Assembly: GCA_020217115.1 (NCBI GenBank)
Contig: JAIWOA010000011.1
Location: forward strand, 1 to 17,063
Length of the DNA stretch: 17,063 bases
Reading direction: 5' to 3'
Source: Calditerrivibrio sp.
Lineage (GTDB): Bacteria > Chrysiogenota > Deferribacteres > Deferribacterales > Calditerrivibrionaceae
Shown here one piece after another: positions 1 to 6,928 of this stretch (within the stretch, counting starts at the first letter, position 1; the number at the start of each line of letters is the position of its first letter). A program made the translations under genes and the position numbers. A model generated the notes under the pieces. That model had not been told where the DNA came from and ran no database searches. It worked only from the letters and a program-made list of their open reading frames with translations.

Positions 1-320
1 AAGATAATAGTTTTATCTTTTCCTAAAAAGGATGAAATGCCATCTTCAAGCTCTTTATATAAAATTGAATTACCAGAAAGCAATCTTGATGAAACAGTAG
101 AAAAACCGTATCTGTTAGAATCAGATCTTTCAAAGTTATAGAACTCCGTCAATAACTCCTCGTCAGTAGATAGACCAAGATAGTCATTTGAAGATAGATT
201 AAGATACTTTTCACCATCTATAAAGATATATTTACCCTCCTTCTTTTCATAGTAATTAAGTTTTCTAAAATTACCCTTCTCTTTTAACTTTGATAATCTT
301 TCAATCAACTTCTCAACCAA
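1..320 (-). CDS. bioF: 8-amino-7-oxononanoate synthase (BioF), N-terminal part, cut by window edge
   Basis: Partial gene; only about the first 106 codons are present and the frame stays open to base 1. BioF condenses pimeloyl-ACP/CoA with alanine, using PLP, to give the biotin precursor KAPA in the cytoplasm. Reading the minus strand gives a BioF-like N-terminus: the motif YLNLSSNDYLGL, followed by the glycine/serine-rich stretch YGFSTVSSRLLSGN that in this family precedes the cofactor-binding core. No ATG exists at this end. The best start is TTG at 320, with GAGGG about 6 bases upstream; a second TTG at 308, overlapping the bioA stop as TTGA, is the alternative. A TAG just upstream in frame limits extension. 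It overlaps the end of bioA, so the two are likely translationally coupled. Family identity is strong; the exact start is less sure. Confidence 0.85.
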   Translation of the reverse strand, partial: MVEKLIERLSKLKEKGNFRKLNYYEKKEGKYIFIDGEKYLNLSSNDYLGLSTDEELLTEFYNFERSDSNRYGFSTVSSRLLSGNSILYKELEDGISSFLGKDKTII

Positions 321-1684
321 CTATAACCCTCAATAACATTTTTGATAGATTTTACCGTTTTATTGTATATCTGCTCAATATCTATTTTCCTTATGTTAAC
401 AGGAAGCATCCAGTAAATGGTATCACCGAGAGGTCTTAGGATAAGATTATTTTTTAGTGACTCATGATATATTTTTAATCCTACCCTTTCCTTTGCAGGG
501 AATGGCTTTCCACTGTAAGGGTTTATAATATCAAAGGCTGCAATAAAACCGATATTTCTGACATCAGACACAAAATCGAATTCAGACATCATTATGGCAG
601 CATCTTTAAGTTTTTCCATCCCAGATTTATATTTTTCAATAGGTTTTTTTATGAAATTTTCGAGGCATCCAACAGCAGCAGAGCAGGCTATTGGATTTGC
701 AGTATAACTATGTCCATGGAAAAACGTTTTGTAGGAAAAATAATCGTCATAAAAGGCATCGTAAATAGTTTTTGTAGTTACAGTTAATGCAAGGGGGAGA
801 AATCCACCTGTAATCCCCTTAGATAAACATAAAATGTCAGGAATAATCCCAACATGTTCAAAAGCAAACATCTTACCTGTTCTGCCAAAGCCTGTTGCAA
901 CTTCATCAAAAATAAGAATAATGTCGTTCTGAGTACATAGATCCCTGAGTTTTTTCAAAAATATCCCATTATAAATATTCATGCCTGCAGCACACTGAAT
1001 CATAGGCTCAATTATAACAGCAGCAATCTCTTCCGATCTATCTTCAATTAATCTTTCAACCTCATCAATACATTCACAATTACAACCAGTATCACCATTT
1101 AGTGTAAATCTATTTTTTCTAAATATGCATTGTCTACAAATTGGAGACTTAACTTGATGGGAATTAAACATAAGTGGTTTGTAAAGCTTATGGTATAGAT
1201 CTATACCTCCTACACTTACTGCACCTATTGTATCCCCATGGTAGCTATTTTCAAAGAAAATAAATTTAGTTTTAGAGGTTTTGCCTAAATTTTGCCAGTA
1301 TTGAAAAGCCATTTTTAGAGCAACCTCCACAGATGTTGAACCATTGTCAGAGAAAAAGTATTTACTCAATTCTGAAGGGAGAAATCTATTCATTAAATCC
1401 ACTAATTTAGCTGCATAGGGATGGGTAATACCAGCAAAAATAACATGTTCAAGGGAATTCAATTGGGATCTTATATTATGGCTTATATGTTTATTCCCAT
1501 GGCCAAAGACATTTGTCCACCATGAAGATACAGTATCGTAGTAGTAATTATTATCGATATCGAAAAGCTTAACCCCTTTACCCCTCGTTATAACAACATG
1601 TTCACTATTTTCATAATCCTTCATCTGAGTAAAAGGATGCCAGATATTTTCTCTGTCTATTTTTATAATCTCTGATCTTTTCAT
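305..1684 (-). CDS. bioA: adenosylmethionine-8-amino-7-oxononanoate aminotransferase (BioA)
   Basis: Class III PLP aminotransferase converting KAPA to DAPA in biotin synthesis, normally with S-adenosylmethionine as amino donor. The 459-residue protein shows the BioA signature IWHPFTQM (residues 14-21), the tryptophan pair in VSSWWTN (53-58), the phosphate-binding stretch SDNGSTSVE (112-120), YHGDT (148-152), the PLP-ring aspartate in FDEVATGFGRTG (D260), the Schiff-base lysine in LSKGITGG (K289), and HGHSYTANP (323-331). ATG at 1684 keeps the N-terminal signature; the next ATG (Met21) would remove it. No Shine-Dalgarno precedes the start, in line with a leaderless transcript from the promoter at 1691-1719. 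An unusual cysteine cluster (C183, C186, C201, C203, C205) sits in a loop before the central domain. It is followed by, and overlaps, bioF. Confidence 0.95.
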   Translation of the reverse strand: MKRSEIIKIDRENIWHPFTQMKDYENSEHVVITRGKGVKLFDIDNNYYYDTVSSWWTNVFGHGNKHISHNIRSQLNSLEHVIFAGITHPYAAKLVDLMNRFLPSELSKYFFSDNGSTSVEVALKMAFQYWQNLGKTSKTKFIFFENSYHGDTIGAVSVGGIDLYHKLYKPLMFNSHQVKSPICRQCIFRKNRFTLNGDTGCNCECIDEVERLIEDRSEEIAAVIIEPMIQCAAGMNIYNGIFLKKLRDLCTQNDIILIFDEVATGFGRTGKMFAFEHVGIIPDILCLSKGITGGFLPLALTVTTKTIYDAFYDDYFSYKTFFHGHSYTANPIACSAAVGCLENFIKKPIEKYKSGMEKLKDAAIMMSEFDFVSDVRNIGFIAAFDIINPYSGKPFPAKERVGLKIYHESLKNNLILRPLGDTIYWMLPVNIRKIDIEQIYNKTVKSIKNVIEGYSWLRS

Positions 1685-1690
1685 AATAAT

Positions 1691-1719
1691 ATTGTAACAC
1701 TTTTTTATAAAATTAGCAA
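1691..1719 (-). promoter_or_regulatory. Predicted sigma-70 promoter of bioA-bioF
   Basis: On the minus strand TTGCTA (1719-1714) and TACAAT (1696-1691) are separated by 17 bases. The -10 ends only 6 bases before the bioA ATG, so initiation would fall at or within a base or two of the start codon. No ribosome binding site is seen, which fits a leaderless mRNA. Confidence 0.6.
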
Positions 1720-1726
1720 GTTTGCT
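1715..1726. promoter_or_regulatory. Small inverted repeat over the bioA -35 element, possible operator
   Basis: Five-base arms AGCAA and TTGCT flank a 2-base centre and overlap the bioA -35 hexamer. Farther out, TTGTAAC (1692-1698) and TGTAACAA (1726-1733) form a loose direct repeat. The arrangement could bind a repressor of the biotin operon, but it does not match the classical BirA operator (TTGTTAACC-N14/16-GGTTAACAA), and arms this short can arise by chance in AT-rich DNA. Confidence 0.25.
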
Positions 1727-1751
1727 GTAACAAATTAAAATATATCTCTTC

Positions 1752-1779
1752 TTGACACAGAAATGAAAAATATTATAAT
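1752..1779 (+). promoter_or_regulatory. Consensus promoter of the tsaB-rimI-metK operon
   Basis: Exact TTGACA (1752-1757) and exact TATAAT (1774-1779) with a 16-base spacer. The predicted transcript start, near 1786, is only about 3 bases before the tsaB ATG at 1789, so the message would have almost no leader; no Shine-Dalgarno is visible. Confidence 0.75.
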
Positions 1780-1788
1780 TAAATTAAG

Positions 1789-2364
1789 ATGATAAGATTT
1801 ATACTGGATACTTCTTGCAGATGGTTCTCTGTTTCAATATCTAAAGGTAAAGAACTGCTATTCCACAGTTCTGTTTTATCAAATAATAAAGTTTCTGAAA
1901 TGCTTTTTAATATCATAGACAAAGCTTTTTGCACCTCAAATATAGATAAAAAAGATGTAGATGAATTTTATGTAGTAACCGGGCCTGGTTCCTTTACTGG
2001 TTTAAGAATAGGTGTATCCTCCTGCTATGGGATGGCAACTGCTTTGAAAAAACCTGTTTATGGATTGACTACAAATGATGCCTATGCTATCGGGACAGGC
2101 ATAGAAGAGGTAGAAACAGCTGTAAAACTCAGAGGAAAAGAGTATGTTTACAAAAAATACAACTTCTCCAGAAAAGAATTTAGTGATTTCCTTGAAATAG
2201 AAAGGGGAAATTTACCACAAGGTACAAAAATTATTGAAAAAGTAGATACAGATAGATGTATAGTAAGTGATCTACTTGAAGAATTCAGAACGACAGCTGA
2301 ACCTTTTTATTTCAAAAAATCGGAAGCGGAGATACAATTTGATAAGAAGAGCTGTAGAATCTGA
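1789..2364 (+). CDS. tsaB: tRNA threonylcarbamoyladenosine biosynthesis protein TsaB (short form)
   Basis: TsaB is the non-catalytic, ASKHA-fold partner of TsaD (with TsaE) in making the t6A modification next to the anticodon of ANN-decoding tRNAs. Seen here: the N-terminal strand with ILDTS (residues 5-9) and the family hallmark GPGSFTGLR (65-73) followed by IGVSSCYGMA. The ending (EPFYFKKSEAE) resembles the usual C-terminal P-Y-x-R/K pattern, so the gene looks complete. At 191 residues it is clearly shorter than the roughly 230 of E. coli TsaB; the loss appears to lie in the C-terminal half. First gene of a seven-gene operon, with its start a few bases from the predicted transcript start. 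It overlaps rimI by 26 bases; tsaB-rimI adjacency is common in bacteria and supports both calls. Confidence 0.88.
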   Translation: MIRFILDTSCRWFSVSISKGKELLFHSSVLSNNKVSEMLFNIIDKAFCTSNIDKKDVDEFYVVTGPGSFTGLRIGVSSCYGMATALKKPVYGLTTNDAYAIGTGIEEVETAVKLRGKEYVYKKYNFSRKEFSDFLEIERGNLPQGTKIIEKVDTDRCIVSDLLEEFRTTAEPFYFKKSEAEIQFDKKSCRI

Positions 2365-2794
2365 TATTGAAGATGTTTTGAAAATAGAACGTGAAGTTTA
2401 CGACTCTCCATGGAGCTATGGAAATTTTTTAAGTGAACTGAATAACAGTGTAAGCAGATTTTATGTTTATGATGAAAATGGGATCTGCGGGTATATCATT
2501 TGTTGGGAGATTTTTAACGAGGATGAGAATTTGAATGAGATCGAAATTGTAAATGTTGCTGTTTCCCAAAGATACCAGCATAGAGGAATTGGGCGCAAGC
2601 TTTTAAAATATATTTTATCAAAATCTCGAAAACCTTTTGTTTGTTTCTTAGATGTTCGTGTTGACAATGTCCCAGCATTTAATCTATATATTTCCCTTGG
2701 ATTTGATATTACAGGGATTAGAAAAGATTTTTATGGAAAAAACAGAGATGCATATACAATGAAATTAACTAATTGTGAGGTGGAATATGCTTAA
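2339..2794 (+). CDS. rimI: Ribosomal protein S18 alanine N-acetyltransferase (RimI-like GNAT)
   Basis: GNAT-fold enzyme that transfers acetyl from acetyl-CoA to a protein N-terminus; in E. coli the target is alanine 1 of ribosomal protein S18. The 151-residue product matches the usual RimI length (148 in E. coli). It shows IRRAVESDIEDVLKIE at the N-terminus, PWS (24-26), the acetyl-CoA loop QHRGIG (80-85) and the C-terminal pattern LDVRVDNVPAFNLYISLGF with FYGKNRDAYTM. The family more often has LEVR, so the first acidic residue is Asp here. The start chosen is TTG at 2339: GGAG lies 7 bases upstream and this places the family N-terminus at residue 2. A longer reading from 2267 would add 24 residues lying within tsaB with no family similarity. 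It ends over the start of the next gene. Confidence 0.88.
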   Translation: MIRRAVESDIEDVLKIEREVYDSPWSYGNFLSELNNSVSRFYVYDENGICGYIICWEIFNEDENLNEIEIVNVAVSQRYQHRGIGRKLLKYILSKSRKPFVCFLDVRVDNVPAFNLYISLGFDITGIRKDFYGKNRDAYTMKLTNCEVEYA

Positions 2795-3020
2795 TTATGA
2801 GACAAAACTGATCCAGGAATTATGTCAGGTAAATAGTGAATTTAAACTTCTTTTTGATGAACATATCCAGTTAGAACAAGACCTGGAGGCTCTATGTAGT
2901 CTGAAATTCTTTCCACCTGAAGTACAAGCTAAGGTTAAAGAGATAAAGATCAGGAAGTTGAGAGGTAAGGATAGAATGGAACAGATATTGGCAGAGGCCA
3001 AAAAGGAGATGAATAAATGA
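2787..3020 (+). CDS. Small DUF465 / YdcH-like protein
   Basis: A 77-residue, highly charged, probably all-helical protein without signal or membrane segment. The pattern [11 protein letters not shown] followed by [15 protein letters not shown] resembles the DUF465 (YdcH) family, in which a short helical hairpin ends in a K-x2-KL-x-LKD-x2-IL type motif. The molecular function of this family is not established. The start is ATG at 2787, with GAGG 6 bases upstream inside the end of rimI; a GTG at 2775 lacks such a site. It overlaps rimI by 8 bases and metK by 4 (ATGA), so it is certainly part of the operon and could be translationally coupled to metK. Confidence 0.75.
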   Translation: MLNYETKLIQELCQVNSEFKLLFDEHIQLEQDLEALCSLKFFPPEVQAKVKEIKIRKLRGKDRMEQILAEAKKEMNK

Positions 3021-4171
3021 AAGACAAAAAATATGTTTTTACTTCAGAGTCTGTCACTGAAGGACACCCGGATAAAATGGCAGACCAGATATCTGATGCT
3101 ATACTCGATGCAATGCTCAAAGATGATCCAGATAGCAGGGTTGCCTGTGAAACACTTGTCACAACAGGTCTATGTGTAGTTTCAGGGGAAGTGACTACAA
3201 AAACCTACGTAGATATACCCGGAATTGTTAGAGAGACTGTAAGGGATATAGGTTACACAAGGGCAAAATATGGTTTTGACTATGAAACATGTGCAGTTAT
3301 ATCAACAATAGATAAACAATCTCCAGACATAGCTATGGGGGTAGATACTGGGGGAGCTGGGGATCAAGGGTTGATGTTTGGATTTGCCTGTGATGAAACG
3401 GAGGAGCTTATGCCTCTTCCGATAATGCTTGCCCATAAACTGTGCATGAAACTCTCAGAGGTAAGAAAAAAGGATATTCTTCCATATTTAAGGCCAGATG
3501 GAAAATCTCAGATCACTATAGAGTACAACGGATTTACACCAGTAAGGGTAGATACAATTGTAATATCATCACAACATTCACCCGATATAAAATATAAGGA
3601 ACTCAGGGAAGACATAATTGAAAAGGTTATAAAAGATGTTATCCCTGCAAACCTACTGGATGAAGAGAATGTCACCTACCATATTAATCCAACAGGTAGA
3701 TTTGTTATAGGCGGTCCAATGGGTGACTGTGGGCTCACAGGAAGAAAAATAATTGTTGACACATATGGTGGTTCTGGAAGACATGGTGGGGGAGCATTTT
3801 CAGGGAAAGATCCTTCAAAAGTTGATAGAAGTGGAGCATACGCAGCAAGGTGGGTGGCAAAGAATATTGTTGCCTCAAAAATAGCAAATAGATGTGAGAT
3901 TCAAGTTGCCTATGCAATAGGTGTGTCAAAACCTGTATCTCTTATGGTAAATACCTTTGACACAGGTTTGATTCCAGATGAAGAGATCTCAAAAATAGTT
4001 ATGGAACTCTTTGATCTTACACCAAAAGGGATAATCACTGCCTTAGACCTAAAAAAACCTATTTACAAGAAAACTGCTGCCTATGGACATTTTGGCAGAT
4101 CAGAGTTCTCCTGGGAGCAAACCAACTTTGCAGAAGAGATCAAAAAACTTGCTGGAAAGCTTGGTGCTTAG
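3017..4171 (+). CDS. metK: S-adenosylmethionine synthase (MetK)
   Basis: Makes S-adenosylmethionine from methionine and ATP, releasing phosphate and pyrophosphate; a cytoplasmic enzyme that is usually a tetramer. The 384-residue length equals that of typical bacterial MetK. Visible signatures: [16 protein letters not shown] (residues 9-24) with the catalytic His in GHPDK; the methionine/ATP-binding GAGDQG (113-118); and the phosphate-binding stretch [16 protein letters not shown] (257-272). The ATG overlaps the stop of the DUF465 gene by 4 bases. No SAM-responsive riboswitch can lie directly before it, because the upstream DNA is coding. The product supplies SAM for methylation and, in this organism, probably for the divergently encoded BioA. 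It is followed after 3 bases by the SthA-like gene. Confidence 0.98.
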   Translation: MKDKKYVFTSESVTEGHPDKMADQISDAILDAMLKDDPDSRVACETLVTTGLCVVSGEVTTKTYVDIPGIVRETVRDIGYTRAKYGFDYETCAVISTIDKQSPDIAMGVDTGGAGDQGLMFGFACDETEELMPLPIMLAHKLCMKLSEVRKKDILPYLRPDGKSQITIEYNGFTPVRVDTIVISSQHSPDIKYKELREDIIEKVIKDVIPANLLDEENVTYHINPTGRFVIGGPMGDCGLTGRKIIVDTYGGSGRHGGGAFSGKDPSKVDRSGAYAARWVAKNIVASKIANRCEIQVAYAIGVSKPVSLMVNTFDTGLIPDEEISKIVMELFDLTPKGIITALDLKKPIYKKTAAYGHFGRSEFSWEQTNFAEEIKKLAGKLGA

Positions 4172-4174
4172 ATA

Positions 4175-5572
4175 ATGGCAGAAAGTCATCCCCAGAGATA
4201 TATAGACATAATAGTTATTGGTGCTGGCCCGGCGGGAGTCAGCACCGCAATTGAGCTGTCCAAAAGGGGTAAAAAAGTTGCAATTATAGAAAAAGATTTT
4301 AGTTCAACAGCAAAACTATCTGGCAACATAATGTCCAACACACTATTGTATCTAAGTTACCTTTATCATAGATTAAAAACTAAGACCAGTTCATTTTTAT
4401 CACTTTCATCTGATATAAATCTGGAAACATCTTTTGATATCAAAAAGATGAAAAAATATATAGAAAATACATCTGCAAAAATATTTAAAGCATATAAAGA
4501 TGATCTGGAAAAATATAATGTAGAGGTTATAGAAGCATCTGCATCATTTATTAATAACAAAAGAATTCTTTTGACAGATTCCAATAAGGAAAATAGTTAT
4601 ATCGATTTCAATAAATGTATAATATCCACTGGATCAGTTCCAAAATCTGTACCTTTTGCTGTAGGTAAGAAGCTTTTAGATCCATTAAATATATTAAATA
4701 TAGAAAAAATCCCTTCCTCGATAACAATAATAGGGGGTGGGTTTATAGGTATAGAATATGCAACAATTTTCAAAAGGCTGGGATGTTCTGTTAAAATAAT
4801 CGAATCAAGGGATAGGATTTTATACACTTTTGATGAGTTTATAGTAAAAAAATATGAAGATTTTTTAAAAAAAGATGGTGTTGTAATCATAAAATCAAAA
4901 ACTGTTCACAATATAGAAAAAGTTGGGAATAAATATCTGATATTTCTTGATAATGAGAAGATAGAGTCAGGAGATGTTTTTATTGCTGTAGGGAGAATTC
5001 CAAATTTAAAAACATTGAACTTAGAGAATGCTTCCATTGAAATAGATGGGAACTTTCCTGTTTTGACAGAAAATTTAAGAAGTGTATCCAATGAAAATAT
5101 TTACTTTGCGGGGGATTCAGCAGGAAAATATATGTTTCTTAATTGGGCATACCATTCTGCCGAAATAATAGTAAATGATATAATGGGTACTCCAACAGAT
5201 GATAAATCCTTTGCATTCCCAAAAGTACTCTACACAGATCCTGAAATTGCATCGGTAGGTATCACAGAGCAGGAAGCGTCAAATCTCAAATATAATTTTA
5301 ATGTAATAAAATATTCATTTACAGACCTTGAAATGTCAATTATTACAGGCCATTCAAAGGGTTTTATAAAAGTTATTTATGAAAAAAATAGCCATATCGT
5401 TTTAGGTGCCCATATGATAGGTAAGGGAGCAAATGAATTACTCCCAATTTTTTCACTAATTATTAAATTAAAGTTAAAAATAGATGAGATATCTAAACAT
5501 CTGTTTTCATACCCTACATTTGCAGAGGCTCTCATAGATATAAGTAATAAGATGAAGGAAAATAATGGATAG
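4175..5572 (+). CDS. SthA-like FAD/NAD(P) pyridine nucleotide oxidoreductase lacking the redox cysteines
   Basis: Two-dinucleotide-fold flavoprotein of 465 residues, the same size as soluble transhydrogenase SthA and dihydrolipoamide dehydrogenase. Seen: FAD-binding GAGPAG (16-21), NAD(P)-binding GGGFIG (187-192) ending in an acidic IES (E210, usually an NAD preference), the second FAD motif YFAGD (310-314), and a dimerisation domain starting near 348. Where disulfide reductases have T-C-x4-C-x-P-S-K, this protein reads TAKLSGNIMSN (45-55): both cysteines are replaced (A46, N51). Its only cysteines are C148 and C204. The C-terminal active-site His is Tyr (SYPTFAE, Y446), as in SthA (NYPTMAE). 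It therefore cannot work by thiol chemistry; hydride transfer between pyridine nucleotides or to another acceptor is the natural inference. Its substrate is unknown. It sits between metK and folK and overlaps folK by 8 bases. Confidence 0.75.
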   Translation: MAESHPQRYIDIIVIGAGPAGVSTAIELSKRGKKVAIIEKDFSSTAKLSGNIMSNTLLYLSYLYHRLKTKTSSFLSLSSDINLETSFDIKKMKKYIENTSAKIFKAYKDDLEKYNVEVIEASASFINNKRILLTDSNKENSYIDFNKCIISTGSVPKSVPFAVGKKLLDPLNILNIEKIPSSITIIGGGFIGIEYATIFKRLGCSVKIIESRDRILYTFDEFIVKKYEDFLKKDGVVIIKSKTVHNIEKVGNKYLIFLDNEKIESGDVFIAVGRIPNLKTLNLENASIEIDGNFPVLTENLRSVSNENIYFAGDSAGKYMFLNWAYHSAEIIVNDIMGTPTDDKSFAFPKVLYTDPEIASVGITEQEASNLKYNFNVIKYSFTDLEMSIITGHSKGFIKVIYEKNSHIVLGAHMIGKGANELLPIFSLIIKLKLKIDEISKHLFSYPTFAEALIDISNKMKENNG

Positions 5573-6059
5573 TTTTATACTTGGGATAGGAAGTAATGTT
5601 GAGGAAAAAGGGAAAAATATAGCTATAGCAGTAAATGAAATATGTAAATTTTCTAAAATTCTCATAATATCATCTATTTATAAATCACAATCTCTACTAA
5701 AGGATCAACAGGATAGCTATTTCAATATTGTAATAAAAATTTTATCCGAAGATACTCCAAAAATAGTTTTTGAAAAAATAAAAAAGATAGAAAAAGATAT
5801 GGGCAGGATATATACTGGACACTGGAAAGAAAGGATTATAGACATAGATATTATAGATTACAATAACCAGATCTACAAGGATGAACTGGTTGAGATACCC
5901 CACAAATTTATGCATGAAAGAAGCTTTGTTCTTATCCCTTTAAAGGAGATTGATCCTGTTTATTCTCATCCTAAATTAAAAAAGAATATTTCAGAATTAA
6001 TTGATGAAATAAAAGATGATTTAGGTATAATAAAAATAGGAGGGCTACATTGGCAATAA
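5565..6059 (+). CDS. folK: 2-amino-4-hydroxy-6-hydroxymethyldihydropteridine pyrophosphokinase (FolK)
   Basis: Transfers pyrophosphate from ATP to 6-hydroxymethyl-7,8-dihydropterin, the step before dihydropteroate synthase in folate synthesis. The 164-residue protein shows GIGSN (7-11), the central family block with GR (80-81), HWKER (86-90) and IDIDII (92-97), whose aspartates bind magnesium, then IPHKFMHERSFVLIPLKEI (111-129) ending in SHP. This is the whole HPPK domain and nothing more; it is not fused to FolB or FolP. The ATG at 5565 overlaps the previous gene by 8 bases, and the 3' end overlaps the next gene by 10 bases. No other folate gene is in the window. Confidence 0.93.
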   Translation: MDSFILGIGSNVEEKGKNIAIAVNEICKFSKILIISSIYKSQSLLKDQQDSYFNIVIKILSEDTPKIVFEKIKKIEKDMGRIYTGHWKERIIDIDIIDYNNQIYKDELVEIPHKFMHERSFVLIPLKEIDPVYSHPKLKKNISELIDEIKDDLGIIKIGGLHWQ

Positions 6060-6745
6060 TAACTATTTCAAGACAGTATGGGTGCTCTGGAGAATACGTT
6101 GGTGAAAGAGTAGCAAAAAAACTTGGCTACCAGTTTGTAAATAATGAAATAATTCAATTTGTATCAATATTAACCAGCACTCCAACATCTGTAGTTAGAA
6201 GTTTTGACGAAGAATTTCACTCAAATGTATCTGCAATTTTATCAAAATATATAGACTTAAATATCTTTACCGATATCATAAAAGATGACCCATTTATACA
6301 ATGTACTGGAAAGGATTGTAAAATAATTCCTGAGGAGCATTCCATATTTGATGAGGATATAAAATATGATCCTGTTTTTGATAGTGAATCTTTCCAGAAA
6401 ATGGTAGAAAGAGTAATAATGAAATTGGCTAAAAAAAACAATGTTGTCATAATGGGTAGGGGTGGTCAGTGTATTTTAAAGGATGATCCTGACGCATTCC
6501 ATGTAAAATTATATGCCCCATTAGATAAAAGAGCAAAATGGATTGCTGAAAAAAATAAAATCAACATAAAATCAGCCAGAATTAAGATTGAAGAGATTGA
6601 TAAAAGAAGATCTAATTTTATAAAACATTACTATAATGAAGATATAGATGATATAAACCTATACCATCTTTTGATAAATATACATAAATTTTCCATAGAG
6701 CAAGCAGCAAACATAATTGCAGATGTGGTAAAAGCAAACTTCTAA
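6050..6745 (+). CDS. Cytidylate kinase-like family protein
   Basis: 231-residue protein resembling the cytidylate kinase-like family (Pfam Cytidylate_kin2), P-loop proteins related to, but distinct from, housekeeping CMP kinase. Seen: an N-terminal ITISRQYGCSGEYVGE (4-19), equivalent to the family's ISRQYGSGGREIG phosphate-binding segment; KKLGYQFVNNEII; a strand with VVIMGRGGQCIL (132-142); and a C-terminal part with YHLLIN and IEQAANII. The middle (roughly 60-115) is less typical and carries C85 and C90. The true substrate of this family is mostly unproven, so CMP kinase activity should not be assumed. The start is TTG at 6050, chosen because a full AGGAGGG site lies 5 bases upstream. Last gene of the operon; it overlaps folK by 10 bases. 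Confidence 0.78.
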   Translation: MAIITISRQYGCSGEYVGERVAKKLGYQFVNNEIIQFVSILTSTPTSVVRSFDEEFHSNVSAILSKYIDLNIFTDIIKDDPFIQCTGKDCKIIPEEHSIFDEDIKYDPVFDSESFQKMVERVIMKLAKKNNVVIMGRGGQCILKDDPDAFHVKLYAPLDKRAKWIAEKNKINIKSARIKIEEIDKRRSNFIKHYYNEDIDDINLYHLLINIHKFSIEQAANIIADVVKANF

Positions 6746-6757
6746 CTATTTAATCAG

Positions 6758-6805
6758 AATAGCTAAGTTTTTTGATTTTTATTCGAAAACTGTTTAAGCT
6801 ATTTT
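6758..6805 (+). terminator. Candidate terminator hairpin after the tsaB-to-cytidylate-kinase-like operon
   Basis: Outer arms AATAGCT (6758-6764) and AGCTATT (6797-6803) pair, with a partly complementary interior (AGTTTT opposite AAAACT), followed by TTTTATATA. It begins 12 bases after the stop codon. The stem is AT-rich and the U-tract short, so termination may be weak. An AT-only palindrome (6801-6816) overlaps its end. The rest of 6817-6895 holds nothing I can name. Confidence 0.45.
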
Positions 6806-6895
6806 ATATATAAAATATCATTGTTTTAAAATAGTTGTAACGTGAGATATATTTTATTCAGCAAAATTAGTATAATCAATTAATTTAAAATATTA

Positions 6896-6923
6896 TTGAC
6901 ATAATTATAATATTCTATAGAAT
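6896..6923 (+). promoter_or_regulatory. Predicted promoter of hisS-aspS
   Basis: TTGACA (6896-6901) and TAGAAT (6918-6923) with a 16-base spacer: an exact -35 and a 5/6 -10. The predicted start near 6930 gives a leader of about 22 bases containing a consensus ribosome binding site. The -10 lies inside the palindrome 6907-6928. Confidence 0.65.
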
Positions 6924-6928
6924 ATTAT
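6907..6928. promoter_or_regulatory. Perfect 22-bp palindrome over the hisS -10 element, candidate operator
   Basis: The left arm ATAATATTCTA is followed with no spacer by its exact reverse complement, centred at 6917/6918. It covers the second half of the promoter spacer and the whole -10. Because it lies just upstream of the predicted transcript start and has no loop, it reads as a protein-binding site rather than an RNA hairpin. No binding protein family is recognised. Confidence 0.55.

Noticed and set aside
1685..1788. Classical BirA operator between bioA and tsaB
   Set aside because: The TTGTTAC/GTTACAA-like arms are 28 bases apart and imperfect, unlike the TTGTTAACC-N14/16-GGTTAACAA pattern.
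2267..2338. Longer N-terminus for RimI
   Set aside because: The extra residues lie within the tsaB coding end, have no family similarity, and TTG 2339 has a well-placed GGAG.
2775..2786. GTG 2775 as start of the DUF465 protein
   Set aside because: No ribosome binding site at proper distance; ATG 2787 has GAGG 6 bases upstream.
2787..3016. SAM riboswitch upstream of metK
   Set aside because: The upstream DNA is coding and overlaps metK by 4 bases; there is no room for an untranslated leader.
6801..6816. AT-only 16-bp palindrome after the operon
   Set aside because: Pure A/T repeats of this kind are expected by chance here, and it merges with the terminator hairpin; no promoter is near.
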